Source of the DNA: Heteroruminococcus sp964370005
GTDB lineage: Bacteria > Bacillota > Clostridia > Oscillospirales > Ruminococcaceae
NCBI GenBank assembly: GCA_964370005.1
Contig: CAYJGR010000032.1
Coordinates: 1-24,268 of the forward strand
Reading direction: 5' to 3'
DNA: 24,268 bases
A program made the translations under genes and the position numbers. Of this stretch, positions 6,115-14,480 are shown piece after piece. How positions within the stretch are numbered: the stretch's first letter is position 1; every line of letters begins with the position of its first letter. The notes under the pieces were generated by a model that was given only the letters and a program-made list of their open reading frames with translations, had not been told where the DNA came from and did no database searches.

Positions 6115-9027
6115 TTGCGTATCGGACTTGATATAGGCTCGACCACCATAAAATGTGTGGTGATGGATGAGCATAACAACATAATATTCTCGGTGTATGA
6201 GCGGCATATGTCCCGCATCGTCGAAAAAACCGCTGAACTACTCGGGCGGGTGGCCGATGAAGTGGTGGGGGAAGGCACTGCCCACATCGCAGTGTCGGGT
6301 TCGGCCGGCATGGGTTTGGCTGAGCGCTGTGGACTACCCTTTGTGCAGGAGGTATATGCCACCCGTGCGGCGGCAAGACTTTTACATCCCGAGGTCGATG
6401 TCATAATAGAGCTGGGCGGAGAGGATGCAAAAATCCTGTTCTTGTCCGGTACTGTTGAGGTGCGCATGAACGGCAGTTGTGCCGGCGGTACAGGTGCATT
6501 TATCGACCAGATGGCCACCCTACTGGGCACCGAGTCGCCCGAGATGAACAACCTGGCAAGCGGTGCCCAAAAGACCTACCGCATCGCCTCACGCTGTGGT
6601 GTGTTCGCCAAAACCGATATCCAACCACTCTTAAACCAAGGCGCAAGGCGGGAGGATGTGGCGCTGTCCATATTCGATGCCGTTGTCAACCAAACCGTGG
6701 CGGGGCTTGCCCAAGGTCGCCCTATAACAGGGCAGGTACTCTATCTCGGCGGACCGCTGACCTTCTTTTCAAAACTGCGTGAATGTTTTGATAATACACT
6801 GAGTGTGCAGGGGATTTGTCCCGAGAACTCCCTTTATTATGTGGCCATGGGTGCGGCACTTTGTGCAGATGCCACCGTGGACATCGCCAAGGCCGCCCGC
6901 CGTGTGCAGGGGGGCGAGGGCAGTGGGGATTTTGTGAAATTCCCACCTTTGTTTGCCGACAAAGAGCAGTACGAGCGTTTTGTCGCCCGCCATGCCAAGG
7001 CCGCACTGCCAAAGGCCGACCTGTCCGATAGTGAGGGCTCTTGTTACCTCGGGGTGGATGCAGGTTCGACAACGGTAAAATGTGTCCTGCTCGACGAGCA
7101 AGGCCGCATGGTGTACAGCAGTTATCAGCCCAACAGCAGTAACCCCGTGCCACTGATAAAGGCCACCCTTGAAAAGCTTTACAGCGAAAAACCCGATATA
7201 AATATTGCAGGTGCTACCGTGACAGGCTATGGTGAGGAACTTATACGCAACGCCTTTGGCATGGATTGGGGTGTGGTCGAAACCGTGGCGCACTTCACCG
7301 CCGCCAAGGCATTTATGCCCGAGGTCGATTTTGTCATAGACATCGGCGGGCAGGATATGAAGTGCTTTAAGGTGCGGGGTGGCGCTATAGATAATATATT
7401 CCTAAACGAGGCCTGTTCCTCGGGTTGTGGCTCGTTTTTGCAGACATTTGCGGGAGCACTCGGCTACGATGTGACCGAGTTTGCACGACTTGGCCTTGAG
7501 GCACAGCACCCTGTTGACCTCGGCTCACGTTGTACCGTATTTATGAACTCGTCGGTCAAGCAGGCGCAAAAGGACGGGGCCTCGGTGGGGGATATCTCGT
7601 CGGGACTCTCCATAAGTGTTGTTAAAAATGCGCTGTACAAGGTAATTCGTGCGGCAAGCCCGCAGGAACTCGGCGAACATATAGTGGTACAGGGCGGTAC
7701 ATTCCTAAACGATGCCGTACTGCGTGCCTTTGAAAAGGAGCTGGGCTGTGAAGTGGTGCGCCCTGACGTAGCAGGCCTTATGGGGGCATACGGTGCCGCA
7801 CTCATCTCCAAACAGCGTGCAGAGCAAAGGGGTGATGCCAAGGGTGGGATACTCACGGCCGAGGCGCTGCAAAACTTTGAGCATGTTGTCAGTGTGGCAA
7901 GTTGCGGGCTTTGTAATAACAACTGTCAACTCACGGTAAACCGCTTTGGGGATGGTCGTCGCTTTATAGGCGGAAACCGCTGTGAACGCCCACTTGCCAA
8001 AAACGGTAAAATCAGCGAACCTCTCAATATGGTGGCCGTAAAGCAGGATATGCTTGCGGGTTATGCTTCCTGCAAAGGCACACGTGGAACCATAGGCCTG
8101 CCCATGGGTCTGAATTTCTATGAGCTGTTGCCATTTTGGCACACGTTTTTTACAAAACTCGGCTTTGGGGTGGCCATATCGGGGCCATCGGATAGAGAGC
8201 TATATATAAAGGGACAGGCCACCATCCCCTCGGACACGGTCTGCTTCCCCGCAAAACTTTTGCATGGCCACACCTCACAGCTCACCGAGATGGGGGTCGA
8301 TGCGATATTCTATCCCTGCATGAGCTACAACTTGGATGAGGGGCTTGGGGATAATCACTTTAATTGCCCTGTTGTGGCCTATTATCCCGAACTTTTGTCG
8401 GCCAATATGCCCGAGCTTGCGGGTATCCCCTTTATAAAGGATTATGTGGGTCTTCATCGCCCCGCCGATTTTAAGAAAAAAATATTTGAGATTTTACAGC
8501 GTGAATTTGGCGGTATGGATAAAAAAGAGGTGGGCAATGCCGTCGATGCCGCCTACAAGGAGCATTACAGCTTTTTGGAACGCCTTATGGGCGAGGGCGA
8601 GCACATCATACAAAAGGCCAGAGAGAAGAACATGCCCATAGTGGTGCTGGTGGGACGACCATATCACGCCGACCCCGAGATAAACCACGGTGTTGATCAG
8701 CTCATAGCGGGATTATCCGTGGCGGTGGTGACCGAGGAGGCCGTGATGCGTGGGGCAAAGAGAGTACCCACACGTGTGCTTAACCAATGGACATATCATT
8801 CCCGCCTTTATGCCGCCGCAGGTGAAGTCTGCAATAATCCCGACATGAATTTGGTACAGCTTGTGTCTTTTGGATGCGGTGTGGATGCCATCACCACCGA
8901 TGAGGTGCGGGAGATTTTGGAGAAGGGTGGCAAGATATACACCCAGATAAAGATAGATGAAATTACAAATCTCGGTGCGGTAAAAATACGCCTGCGCAGT
9001 CTTTTGGCGGCGCTTGGGTTGGAGTGA
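6115..9027 (+). CDS. Double acyl-CoA dehydratase activase-like protein with C-terminal DUF2229-type region
   Basis: A 970-residue protein with two ASKHA ATPase domains of the BcrAD/BadFG/HgdC type. In that family a dimeric [4Fe-4S] ATPase passes an electron, driven by ATP, to a 2-hydroxyacyl-CoA dehydratase or related partner. I place the start at TTG 6115, because AGAGGTG lies six bases upstream and the product then begins MRIGLDIGSTT, as family members do; GTG 6094 or 6097 is the alternative. Domain 1 carries Cys122 (NGSCAGGTG) and Cys161 (SRCGVF); domain 2 (DAGSTTVK from 315) carries Cys434 (NEACSSGCG) and Cys473 (SRCTVF). Both pairs are 39 residues apart, the spacing known for the cluster cysteines of HgdC. 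The C-terminal third has a Cys motif at 597, 600, 604 and 623, plausibly a further cluster. The natural substrate is not known. The next gene follows after 14 bases. Confidence 0.9.
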   Translation: MRIGLDIGSTTIKCVVMDEHNNIIFSVYERHMSRIVEKTAELLGRVADEVVGEGTAHIAVSGSAGMGLAERCGLPFVQEVYATRAAARLLHPEVDVIIELGGEDAKILFLSGTVEVRMNGSCAGGTGAFIDQMATLLGTESPEMNNLASGAQKTYRIASRCGVFAKTDIQPLLNQGARREDVALSIFDAVVNQTVAGLAQGRPITGQVLYLGGPLTFFSKLRECFDNTLSVQGICPENSLYYVAMGAALCADATVDIAKAARRVQGGEGSGDFVKFPPLFADKEQYERFVARHAKAALPKADLSDSEGSCYLGVDAGSTTVKCVLLDEQGRMVYSSYQPNSSNPVPLIKATLEKLYSEKPDINIAGATVTGYGEELIRNAFGMDWGVVETVAHFTAAKAFMPEVDFVIDIGGQDMKCFKVRGGAIDNIFLNEACSSGCGSFLQTFAGALGYDVTEFARLGLEAQHPVDLGSRCTVFMNSSVKQAQKDGASVGDISSGLSISVVKNALYKVIRAASPQELGEHIVVQGGTFLNDAVLRAFEKELGCEVVRPDVAGLMGAYGAALISKQRAEQRGDAKGGILTAEALQNFEHVVSVASCGLCNNNCQLTVNRFGDGRRFIGGNRCERPLAKNGKISEPLNMVAVKQDMLAGYASCKGTRGTIGLPMGLNFYELLPFWHTFFTKLGFGVAISGPSDRELYIKGQATIPSDTVCFPAKLLHGHTSQLTEMGVDAIFYPCMSYNLDEGLGDNHFNCPVVAYYPELLSANMPELAGIPFIKDYVGLHRPADFKKKIFEILQREFGGMDKKEVGNAVDAAYKEHYSFLERLMGEGEHIIQKAREKNMPIVVLVGRPYHADPEINHGVDQLIAGLSVAVVTEEAVMRGAKRVPTRVLNQWTYHSRLYAAAGEVCNNPDMNLVQLVSFGCGVDAITTDEVREILEKGGKIYTQIKIDEITNLGAVKIRLRSLLAALGLE

Positions 9028-9041
9028 GGAGGGGTTGAGTT

Positions 9042-10334
9042 ATGCCACAAACAAAAAAAGTCATAGAGCGTCAAAGGGATAAGACAGGGCGTGTGCTTTT
9101 TACACGCAGTATGAAAAAGGATTTTACCATACTTGCCCCCATGATGCTCCCCATACATTTTGCCTTTGTGCGCAATTTGTTTCGAAACGAGGGGTATAAA
9201 TTTGAACTGCTGACCAGTACAGGGTCCGATATTGTGCAGACCGGGCTTAAATATGTGCACAATGACACCTGTTACCCCGCTGTTTTGGCCATAGGTCAGC
9301 TTGTCCACGCTCTCGAGAGTGGGAAGTACGACCTTGAAAAGACCGCCCTTATCATCACCCAAACAGGGGGCGGGTGTCGTGCATCCAATTACATCCATCT
9401 TTTGCGCAAGGCACTTGAAAAGGCGGGACTTGAGTATATACCGGTCATATCGCTTAACCTGTCGGGCATGGAGCGCAACGATGGGTTTAAGCTCGGGTTT
9501 TCATTTATGCGCCAGTTGCTTGCCAGCCTTGTGTATGGCGATTGTCTTATGTTACTTCGCAACCAGTGTGCACCGTATGAGCTCGAGGCGGGGCAGAGTG
9601 ATGCCCTTGTGGAGCGCTGGACACAGAAACTTGTGGCTGAACTGCGCCACGGCGGGGGATGCAGTCAAAAGGATTTAAAGGCGACATTGCCCGAAATTGT
9701 CAGTGATTTTGCCGCCATCCCCACAAAGCGTGTACCAAAGGTCAAGGTGGGGGTAGTGGGCGAGATATATATAAAATACGCCGCCCTTGGCAACAATGAC
9801 CTCGAGGCATTTTTGGCCTCACAGGACTGTGAGGTAAATGTACCCGGTGTGCTCGACTTTATGCTGTTCAAGGTGGATAACCGTTTGGAGGATATAAAGC
9901 TTTATGGTGGAAATCCCATCAAAAACATGGTGGTTAAGCGGTTGTTCGGATATCTTGTCAAGATACAGAATATACTTATCGAGGCGGTGTCGGCTGAGAA
10001 GTGCTTTGATGCCCCCGGTACCTATGCCCATATAAAAAGCCTTGTTGATGGGGTAATCGGCTATGGTAGCAAGATGGGGGAGGGGTGGCTACTCACGGCC
10101 GAGATGATAGACCTTGCCGCTTCGGGGTATGAGAATATTGTCTGCACACAGCCCTTTGGATGTCTGCCCAATCATATAAACGGCAAGGGTATGATACGTA
10201 AAATTACCGAGATATACCCTACCGCCAATATTGTGCCAATAGATTATGACCCGGGGGCAACAAGGGTAAACCAAGAGAACCGCATAAAACTCATGTTGGC
10301 AATAGCGAGGGAACGGCTGCCAAATAATGGCTAA
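9042..10334 (+). CDS. 2-hydroxyacyl-CoA dehydratase subunit-like protein (HgdB/DUF2229-like)
   Basis: A 430-residue protein resembling the C-terminal part of the long clostridial activase/dehydratase fusion proteins. Its start at 9042 has GGAGGGG seven bases upstream, right after the stop of the double-activase gene and in a different frame, so the two are almost certainly co-transcribed and work together. Cysteines in conserved-looking settings are Cys77 (NDTCYP), Cys112 (GGGCRASNY), Cys168, Cys176, Cys368 and Cys374 (CTQPFGCLPNH); dehydratase-type and double-cubane proteins of this superfamily bind iron-sulfur clusters through such residues. The two lengths add to about 1400, the usual length of the fused form. 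It is probably the acceptor of electrons from the activase; its reaction is unknown. No membrane segment or signal peptide is seen. Confidence 0.83.
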   Translation: MPQTKKVIERQRDKTGRVLFTRSMKKDFTILAPMMLPIHFAFVRNLFRNEGYKFELLTSTGSDIVQTGLKYVHNDTCYPAVLAIGQLVHALESGKYDLEKTALIITQTGGGCRASNYIHLLRKALEKAGLEYIPVISLNLSGMERNDGFKLGFSFMRQLLASLVYGDCLMLLRNQCAPYELEAGQSDALVERWTQKLVAELRHGGGCSQKDLKATLPEIVSDFAAIPTKRVPKVKVGVVGEIYIKYAALGNNDLEAFLASQDCEVNVPGVLDFMLFKVDNRLEDIKLYGGNPIKNMVVKRLFGYLVKIQNILIEAVSAEKCFDAPGTYAHIKSLVDGVIGYGSKMGEGWLLTAEMIDLAASGYENIVCTQPFGCLPNHINGKGMIRKITEIYPTANIVPIDYDPGATRVNQENRIKLMLAIARERLPNNG

Positions 10335-10411
10335 AACGCGGGATAAACAGTGCAAAACGCCAACTTTTGGCACAACTAATTGGATTAAAAATAAAAACTT
10401 TTCAATAACAC

Positions 10412-10440
10412 TTTACACAGCGCTGTCAAGTTGGTATTAT
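10412..10440 (+). promoter_or_regulatory. Promoter of the DivIVA-like gene
   Basis: TTTACA, a 17-base spacer, then TATTAT; an overlapping TATAAT at 10438-10443 gives a 20-base spacer. The predicted start is about 40 bases before the ATG at 10486. Confidence 0.65.
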
Positions 10441-10485
10441 AATTAAGAAAAAGGGTGTTAAATTTTGTTCCGGAGGTAGCTTACC

Positions 10486-11415
10486 ATGAGCAGGCAAGAA
10501 GAACTATTTGATACAGTACTTAGGGGCTACGACAAACAACAAGTGGCAAAATATTTCGAAGAGCTGATGGAGAATCATGCCCGTCAGCAGGAGAGCATGC
10601 AGACAAAGACCATGGCCTTGGCCGAGCAAGTTGCCAGCGCACAGGAGATGGGCGAGGGACTGCGCAAGGATTTGGCCGAGAGTATGTTTGCGCTTGGTCA
10701 AAACCAAAAGGAGCTTTCCGACTGTAAAGGTTTGTTGGATGTGGAGATTAAGAAGAATGGTGAACACAAAGTTACCATATCCGAGTTGGAGGACAGGCTA
10801 CTTAGCTGTACCACCTTGCGTGAGGAGCTAAACCGCAATTTAAAGGATACCGCGGGCAGGCTTGCAGTGGCCGAGCGTTCGGTGGATGAACTTGAGAGCA
10901 GGGTGGATGAATATCGTGAACTGCGTGAGGAGCTTGATCGCAACCTAAAGATTGCCCTTGAGCGGGCCGAGAGCTCGGGAGGCAGTATGACCGAGATGGA
11001 AAACAAACTGCAAGAAAGTTTGACTATGCGCACTGAGCTTGACCGCAATCTCAAAATTTTCATGGAGAAAGCGGCTATATCCGAGCGCACTATAGCGAGA
11101 CTTGAGGAGGAGTTGGCCTCTCGCACGACGGTGGTACAAAGCGCACCTCAATCGCAACCGGATTATTCGCAGGTGACCGAGGACGAAGCGGTGATAATAA
11201 AGACCCGTGAGACTCGTGAGAGAATGCTCAATAAAGCAAGACAACTGCGTGAGGAGATATTGGCACAGGCCAACAGTCAAGCGCAGGATATAATTCTCGA
11301 TGCCCACAATCAATATGATGATATAATGCAGAAGGTTAAAGATGCACGACACGAACTGCAACAGCTAAGGAGCGACATAGCGCAGGAAAGTGATAAACCA
11401 CATAGCTTTGTGTAG
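10486..11415 (+). CDS. DivIVA-like coiled-coil protein with 35-residue repeats
   Basis: A 309-residue, highly charged, largely coiled-coil cytoplasmic protein. The start at 10486 follows GGAGG. The N-terminus has the pattern LFDTVLRGYDKQQVAKYF (residues 7-24), matching the DivIVA/GpsB N-terminal motif (GYD followed by V and YF), the part that in that family binds membranes of negative curvature and dimerises. Residues 100-204 are three consecutive repeats of exactly 35 residues with the shared core L(R)xEL(N/D)RNLK, described separately. A second coiled-coil or helical segment (about 232-300) follows a Pro/Gln/Ser-rich linker. It may be a polar or septal scaffold organising cell division or envelope synthesis, but this is inferred from the N-terminal motif only. 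No cell-division gene is adjacent; desulfoferrodoxin follows after 73 bases with no clear terminator between. Confidence 0.75.
   Translation: MSRQEELFDTVLRGYDKQQVAKYFEELMENHARQQESMQTKTMALAEQVASAQEMGEGLRKDLAESMFALGQNQKELSDCKGLLDVEIKKNGEHKVTISELEDRLLSCTTLREELNRNLKDTAGRLAVAERSVDELESRVDEYRELREELDRNLKIALERAESSGGSMTEMENKLQESLTMRTELDRNLKIFMEKAAISERTIARLEEELASRTTVVQSAPQSQPDYSQVTEDEAVIIKTRETRERMLNKARQLREEILAQANSQAQDIILDAHNQYDDIMQKVKDARHELQQLRSDIAQESDKPHSFV
10783..11097 (+). repeat. Three tandem 105-bp in-frame repeats in the coiled coil
   Basis: Units at 10783-10887, 10888-10992 and 10993-11097 encode residues 100-134, 135-169 and 170-204. Each begins E(L/M)E and has LREELNRNLK, LREELDRNLK or MRTELDRNLK at unit positions 12-21. 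Thirty-five residues equal five heptads, so the repeats keep coiled-coil register. The DNA has diverged more than the protein core. A shortened, degenerate copy may precede them (LLDVEIKK, residues 83-90), and a partial unit (RLEEEL) follows. Confidence 0.85.
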
Positions 11416-11488
11416 TGACGGTTATGCTTGCAACGGAGCTTGGCACGAGGCTTTGTTCCGAGTTGTATAAGAAGAGAGGAGAATGCGC

Positions 11489-11869
11489 ATGGATAAGAAA
11501 CGGTTTTATATCTGTAAGCACTGTGGCAACCTGATAGGTCTTGTTGTGAGTGCGGGTGTTCCCATGAAATGTTGTGGTGAAGATATGAAAGAGCTCATCC
11601 CCAATACCGTGGATGCCGCAACCGAAAAACATCTGCCGGCCATAAATGTGGATGGGGATGTGATTACGGCGACGGTGGGTAGTACAGCACATCCCATGAC
11701 CGAGGAACATTACATCACATTCATCTATCTTGAGACCGAGAGAGGCGGCCAACGCAAGGCGCTAAGCCCCGGCGAGGAGCCTGTGGCTAAGTTTTCGATA
11801 ATCGATGACAAGCCCATCGCCGTGTATGCCTACTGTAATCTCCACAGTCTGTGGAAGACCGACCTGTAA
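11489..11869 (+). CDS. dfx: Desulfoferrodoxin (superoxide reductase)
   Basis: A 126-residue non-haem iron protein that reduces superoxide to hydrogen peroxide without releasing oxygen, a standard defence in anaerobes. I choose ATG 11489, seven bases after GGAG; ATG 11483 is only one base from it. The N-terminal desulforedoxin-like domain has Cys9, Cys12, Cys28 and Cys29 (CKHC, then KCCG), which bind centre I. The catalytic centre II ligands are all present: His48 (EKHLP, with Lys47), His68 and His74 (AHPMTEEHY), Cys116 and His119 (CNLH). This is the two-iron form rather than the one-iron neelaredoxin. It lies downstream of the DivIVA-like gene and may be read through from its promoter; a strong terminator follows. 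Confidence 0.96.
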   Translation: MDKKRFYICKHCGNLIGLVVSAGVPMKCCGEDMKELIPNTVDAATEKHLPAINVDGDVITATVGSTAHPMTEEHYITFIYLETERGGQRKALSPGEEPVAKFSIIDDKPIAVYAYCNLHSLWKTDL

Positions 11870-11882
11870 ACCACAAAAAACT

Positions 11883-11919
11883 CCACCCGACGGCAAGGTG
11901 TTCGCTGTCGGGTGGTTTT
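11883..11919 (+). terminator. Rho-independent terminator after desulfoferrodoxin
   Basis: A perfect 9-bp stem CCACCCGAC/GTCGGGTGG (11883-11891 with 11907-11915), followed by TTTTGATTT. Six As upstream (11875-11880) could make it work on the minus strand too. Confidence 0.88.
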
Positions 11920-11946
11920 GATTTATATAAAATCCCCCTAAAGGCG

Positions 11947-13296
11947 ATGATAAAAATGACCTACACACAAGATGTAAAATTTATAATTGATCGCCTAAAC
12001 GAAAAAGGGTACGAGGCCTACATCGTGGGGGGCTGTGTCCGTGATACCCTTCTTGGTCTGCTGCCTAAGGATTACGACATATGCACAAGCGCACTGCCCG
12101 AGCAGGTAAAAGGTTGCTTTGAGGGGCACCACATCATAGAAACCGGCATAAAACATGGCACGGTCACCCTGATGCTTTGCCAAACACCCTACGAGATCAC
12201 CACTTTCAGAACTGATGGATACTACAGCGACGGTCGCAGACCGGACGAGGTGAAATTTGTGACCTCACTTAGGGCGGATTTGAAACGCCGTGATTTTACG
12301 ATAAACTCCATGGCTTACAGTCACAAAACAGGACTGGTCGATTATTTTGAGGGACAAAAGCATATAGAAAAACGGCTACTCTGCGCCGTGGGGGAATCCG
12401 ATGTCAGATTTTCGGAGGATGCACTTAGGATTATGCGGGGTATAAGATTTGCCTCGACCTATGGCTTTGAAATAGAAAATAGCACCGCCCAAAGCATGAT
12501 GAAAAACAAACACCTACTAAAAAACATTGCAGGGGAGCGTATAAATGTAGAGCTGACAAAACTGCTTATGGGCAGGGATGCAGAGCGAGTGATGCTCCGT
12601 TTTGCTGAGATTTTGGCGGTGATTATCCCCGAGCTGGCTGACATGTTTGGCTTTGAACAGCACAGCCCCTACCACAAGTACGATGTGTGGACACACACGG
12701 CCAAGGCGGTGGCGGCCTCATACAACACACCTGTGGTGCGTCTTGCACTGTTATTTCATGATATAGGCAAGCCCCAAACCTTTAGCATGGATGAGCAGGG
12801 GGTGGGGCATTTTTACGGCCATGCCCATGTGGGATGTGAGTTGGCCAAAACAGCTCTTACAAGACTAAAATACGACAACAAGACCATTGACGCTGTGTTA
12901 AAACTCATAAAATACCATGACAGTGTAATCATACCCGACAAAAAGTCGGTCAAACGCCGCATGAATAAACTCGGGGTAGAGGGGCTTATCAGTCTAATGC
13001 ATGTTAAGCGGGGCGATGATTTGGCCAAGGGTGACACAGCCCCCACAAAAAGACTGACATCCTACGATGAAATCATCGAGTTGTGCGAGCAAATCATGGC
13101 CGAGGGGGAGTGCTTTAGCTTAAAATCCCTAAATATCGATGGCGATGATCTAATAGAGTTGGGATATGCACAGGGCAAAGAGATAGGGGAGGTGCTACGG
13201 CATATCTTAGAGGAGGTCTTGGAGGGAAATCTCCCCAATGACCGAGAGGTGCTTATTGGGTACGGAAAACAGAGGATAGATGCCGAGAATAGATAG
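11947..13296 (+). CDS. cca: CCA tRNA nucleotidyltransferase with HD domain
   Basis: A 449-residue class II nucleotidyltransferase that adds or repairs the CCA end of tRNAs. The head domain has YIVGGCVRD (25-33) and the metal-binding DYD (Asp42, Asp44). Further on are KRRDFTINSMA, the region that with the head forms the active site, then SEDALRIMRGIRFAS and ERINVELTKLL, typical of the neck. A C-terminal HD phosphohydrolase domain follows (FHDIGKP, His271-Asp272; later KYHD). The start is uncertain: ATG 11947 and ATG 11956 are both possible, and only a weak AAGG precedes them. The gene comes 28 bases after the desulfoferrodoxin terminator, and no clear promoter is seen, so it may depend on read-through or on a weak promoter overlapping that terminator (TATAAA at 11926). 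Confidence 0.94.
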   Translation: MIKMTYTQDVKFIIDRLNEKGYEAYIVGGCVRDTLLGLLPKDYDICTSALPEQVKGCFEGHHIIETGIKHGTVTLMLCQTPYEITTFRTDGYYSDGRRPDEVKFVTSLRADLKRRDFTINSMAYSHKTGLVDYFEGQKHIEKRLLCAVGESDVRFSEDALRIMRGIRFASTYGFEIENSTAQSMMKNKHLLKNIAGERINVELTKLLMGRDAERVMLRFAEILAVIIPELADMFGFEQHSPYHKYDVWTHTAKAVAASYNTPVVRLALLFHDIGKPQTFSMDEQGVGHFYGHAHVGCELAKTALTRLKYDNKTIDAVLKLIKYHDSVIIPDKKSVKRRMNKLGVEGLISLMHVKRGDDLAKGDTAPTKRLTSYDEIIELCEQIMAEGECFSLKSLNIDGDDLIELGYAQGKEIGEVLRHILEEVLEGNLPNDREVLIGYGKQRIDAENR

Positions 13297-13307
13297 GGGC
13301 TCAAAAC

Positions 13308-13335
13308 TTGCACTTGAAAAACAAACCCATATAAT
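13308..13335 (+). promoter_or_regulatory. Promoter of the unknown membrane-anchored protein
   Basis: TTGCAC, a 16-base spacer, then TATAAT; the predicted start near 13342 is about 50 bases before the ATG at 13394. Confidence 0.6.
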
Positions 13336-13393
13336 ATACTATAGAGCTTACTTCATCAAAACACATCGGTGTTAGCGAAAGGATACACGCAAT

Positions 13394-14239
13394 ATGGAAA
13401 ACATGGTAAAAGAACAAGAAAAAAAGCCGATAAGCAGATCGCTTGTAATAATTAATGTGCTTTTAGCCTGTGCGGTTATCGCCGTGGTGCTGTTTATATG
13501 GCGGCCTTGGCAGGTCGAGGAAATTGACACCTCGAGCGGGCAATGGGTACATGATATAGTAGGGGAATATATCGAGCTTCCACATGTCGATTTTTATGAT
13601 AACTGCTATGTACGGCATTCGGGTGACAACATGGAGGTGACTCTGAGCTATGCCTCGCAGGAGGACTCGGAGGTTATGCTTGGGGAGTATCTTGCTATTA
13701 TAGAAGATCCCACCGAGAACCCGCCTCCGCATGAGGGGGCGTTGTCTGTCGATGGTTTTATCGGGGGCATACCGGTGACGGTTACCAGTCGTTTTGAGGA
13801 AATATGCTACATATATACCATAACTATGGACTTCTCGGGGCAGACCTCGGCCGAGGAGTACAAACAGGTTGTAGCGCAGGACTACCCGACGCATGTGGTC
13901 GAAGCCTGCCCCGAGCTTTCGCAGCTTGTGAGCGCCGAACAGGGTGGGTATGTGTTTTATGAATATGATATGTTTGATAAGGTGAGATTTGCGGATGTGC
14001 CACAGTATTCCAAGGCTTATACATTTGAGGGTGGTGCACAGGAATTTGAGGTTTTAGCCGAGCAGATCGTTGATACTCACGGCGAAGATGCTCAGTATGT
14101 CGCCGAAAACGCACAGGTTATTTTTGTCTGTGCAGGGCAGCGTGTGATTATTTCGTTTATTGGCACAGGGGCGCAGGGTGGCGATATGGTGTCTGTATCC
14201 ATGCAGGAAATTCCGCAAGGAAACCTTGATGTGCAATAA
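13394..14239 (+). CDS. Unrecognised protein with one N-terminal membrane anchor
   Basis: A 281-residue protein I cannot assign to a family. A lysine-rich N-terminus is followed by one hydrophobic segment at about residues 17-37, then IWRPWQVEEIDTSS and an acidic domain (many Glu and Asp) predicted to lie outside the cell. The segment is not followed by a lipobox or a clear signal-peptidase site, so it is probably an uncleaved anchor. The outer part contains alternating short hydrophobic stretches (VTVTSRFEEI, YIYTITMDFSG, AQVIFVCAGQRVIISFIG), suggesting a beta-rich fold. ATG 13394 has AGGA ten bases upstream; ATG 13403 is a possible alternative. It has its own promoter and terminator and no functional neighbour on the same transcript. 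Confidence 0.75.
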   Translation: MENMVKEQEKKPISRSLVIINVLLACAVIAVVLFIWRPWQVEEIDTSSGQWVHDIVGEYIELPHVDFYDNCYVRHSGDNMEVTLSYASQEDSEVMLGEYLAIIEDPTENPPPHEGALSVDGFIGGIPVTVTSRFEEICYIYTITMDFSGQTSAEEYKQVVAQDYPTHVVEACPELSQLVSAEQGGYVFYEYDMFDKVRFADVPQYSKAYTFEGGAQEFEVLAEQIVDTHGEDAQYVAENAQVIFVCAGQRVIISFIGTGAQGGDMVSVSMQEIPQGNLDVQ

Positions 14240-14256
14240 TCAATCAATAAAGCGTA

Positions 14257-14283
14257 TTTTGTGTTTGATTTTCTAACACAAAA
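14257..14283. other. AT-rich inverted repeat after the unknown gene
   Basis: TTTTGTGTT (14257-14265) and AACACAAAA (14275-14283) form a perfect 9-bp stem with a 9-base loop, 17 bases after the stop codon. It lacks a following T-run, so the terminator proper is the hairpin at 14322. Confidence 0.5.
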
Positions 14284-14321
14284 AGCTTATAACGACAAAA
14301 AACAATCAAAAAATGAAAACT

Positions 14322-14353
14322 GCCCCGTACCGCACATGGTTCGGGGCGTTTTT
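14322..14353 (+). terminator. Rho-independent terminator before the sugar operon
   Basis: Stem GCCCCG/CGGGGC (14322-14327 with 14342-14347), a T-T mismatch, then ACC/GGT, followed by GTTTTT. It ends transcription of the unknown membrane-anchored gene. Confidence 0.85.
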
Positions 14354-14357
14354 ATGT

Positions 14358-14480
14358 CACTTTAAAGTGGAAATCGCACGAATATCAAGCGTATTTCCCC
14401 GTTTTATTGTGAGATTGCTAAATAAACGAGGGAGGCGTTTGTAAGATATGTAGATTTGTATTCATAATTGATGAAAAATA
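14358..14480. promoter_or_regulatory. Upstream region of the sugar operon with palindromes
   Basis: This stretch holds no gene. It contains a perfect 12-bp palindrome CACTTTAAAGTG (14358-14369) and an inverted repeat CGTTTTATT/AATAAACG with one bulged T (14400-14428). Either could be a regulator site for the operon, whose promoter is at 14481. No regulator gene lies next to the operon in this window. Confidence 0.35.

Noticed and set aside
9020..9045. A frameshift splitting one fused activase/dehydratase gene
   Set aside because: GGAGGGG and a well-spaced ATG follow the TGA directly, and both proteins have sensible ends, so two coupled genes are more likely than an error.
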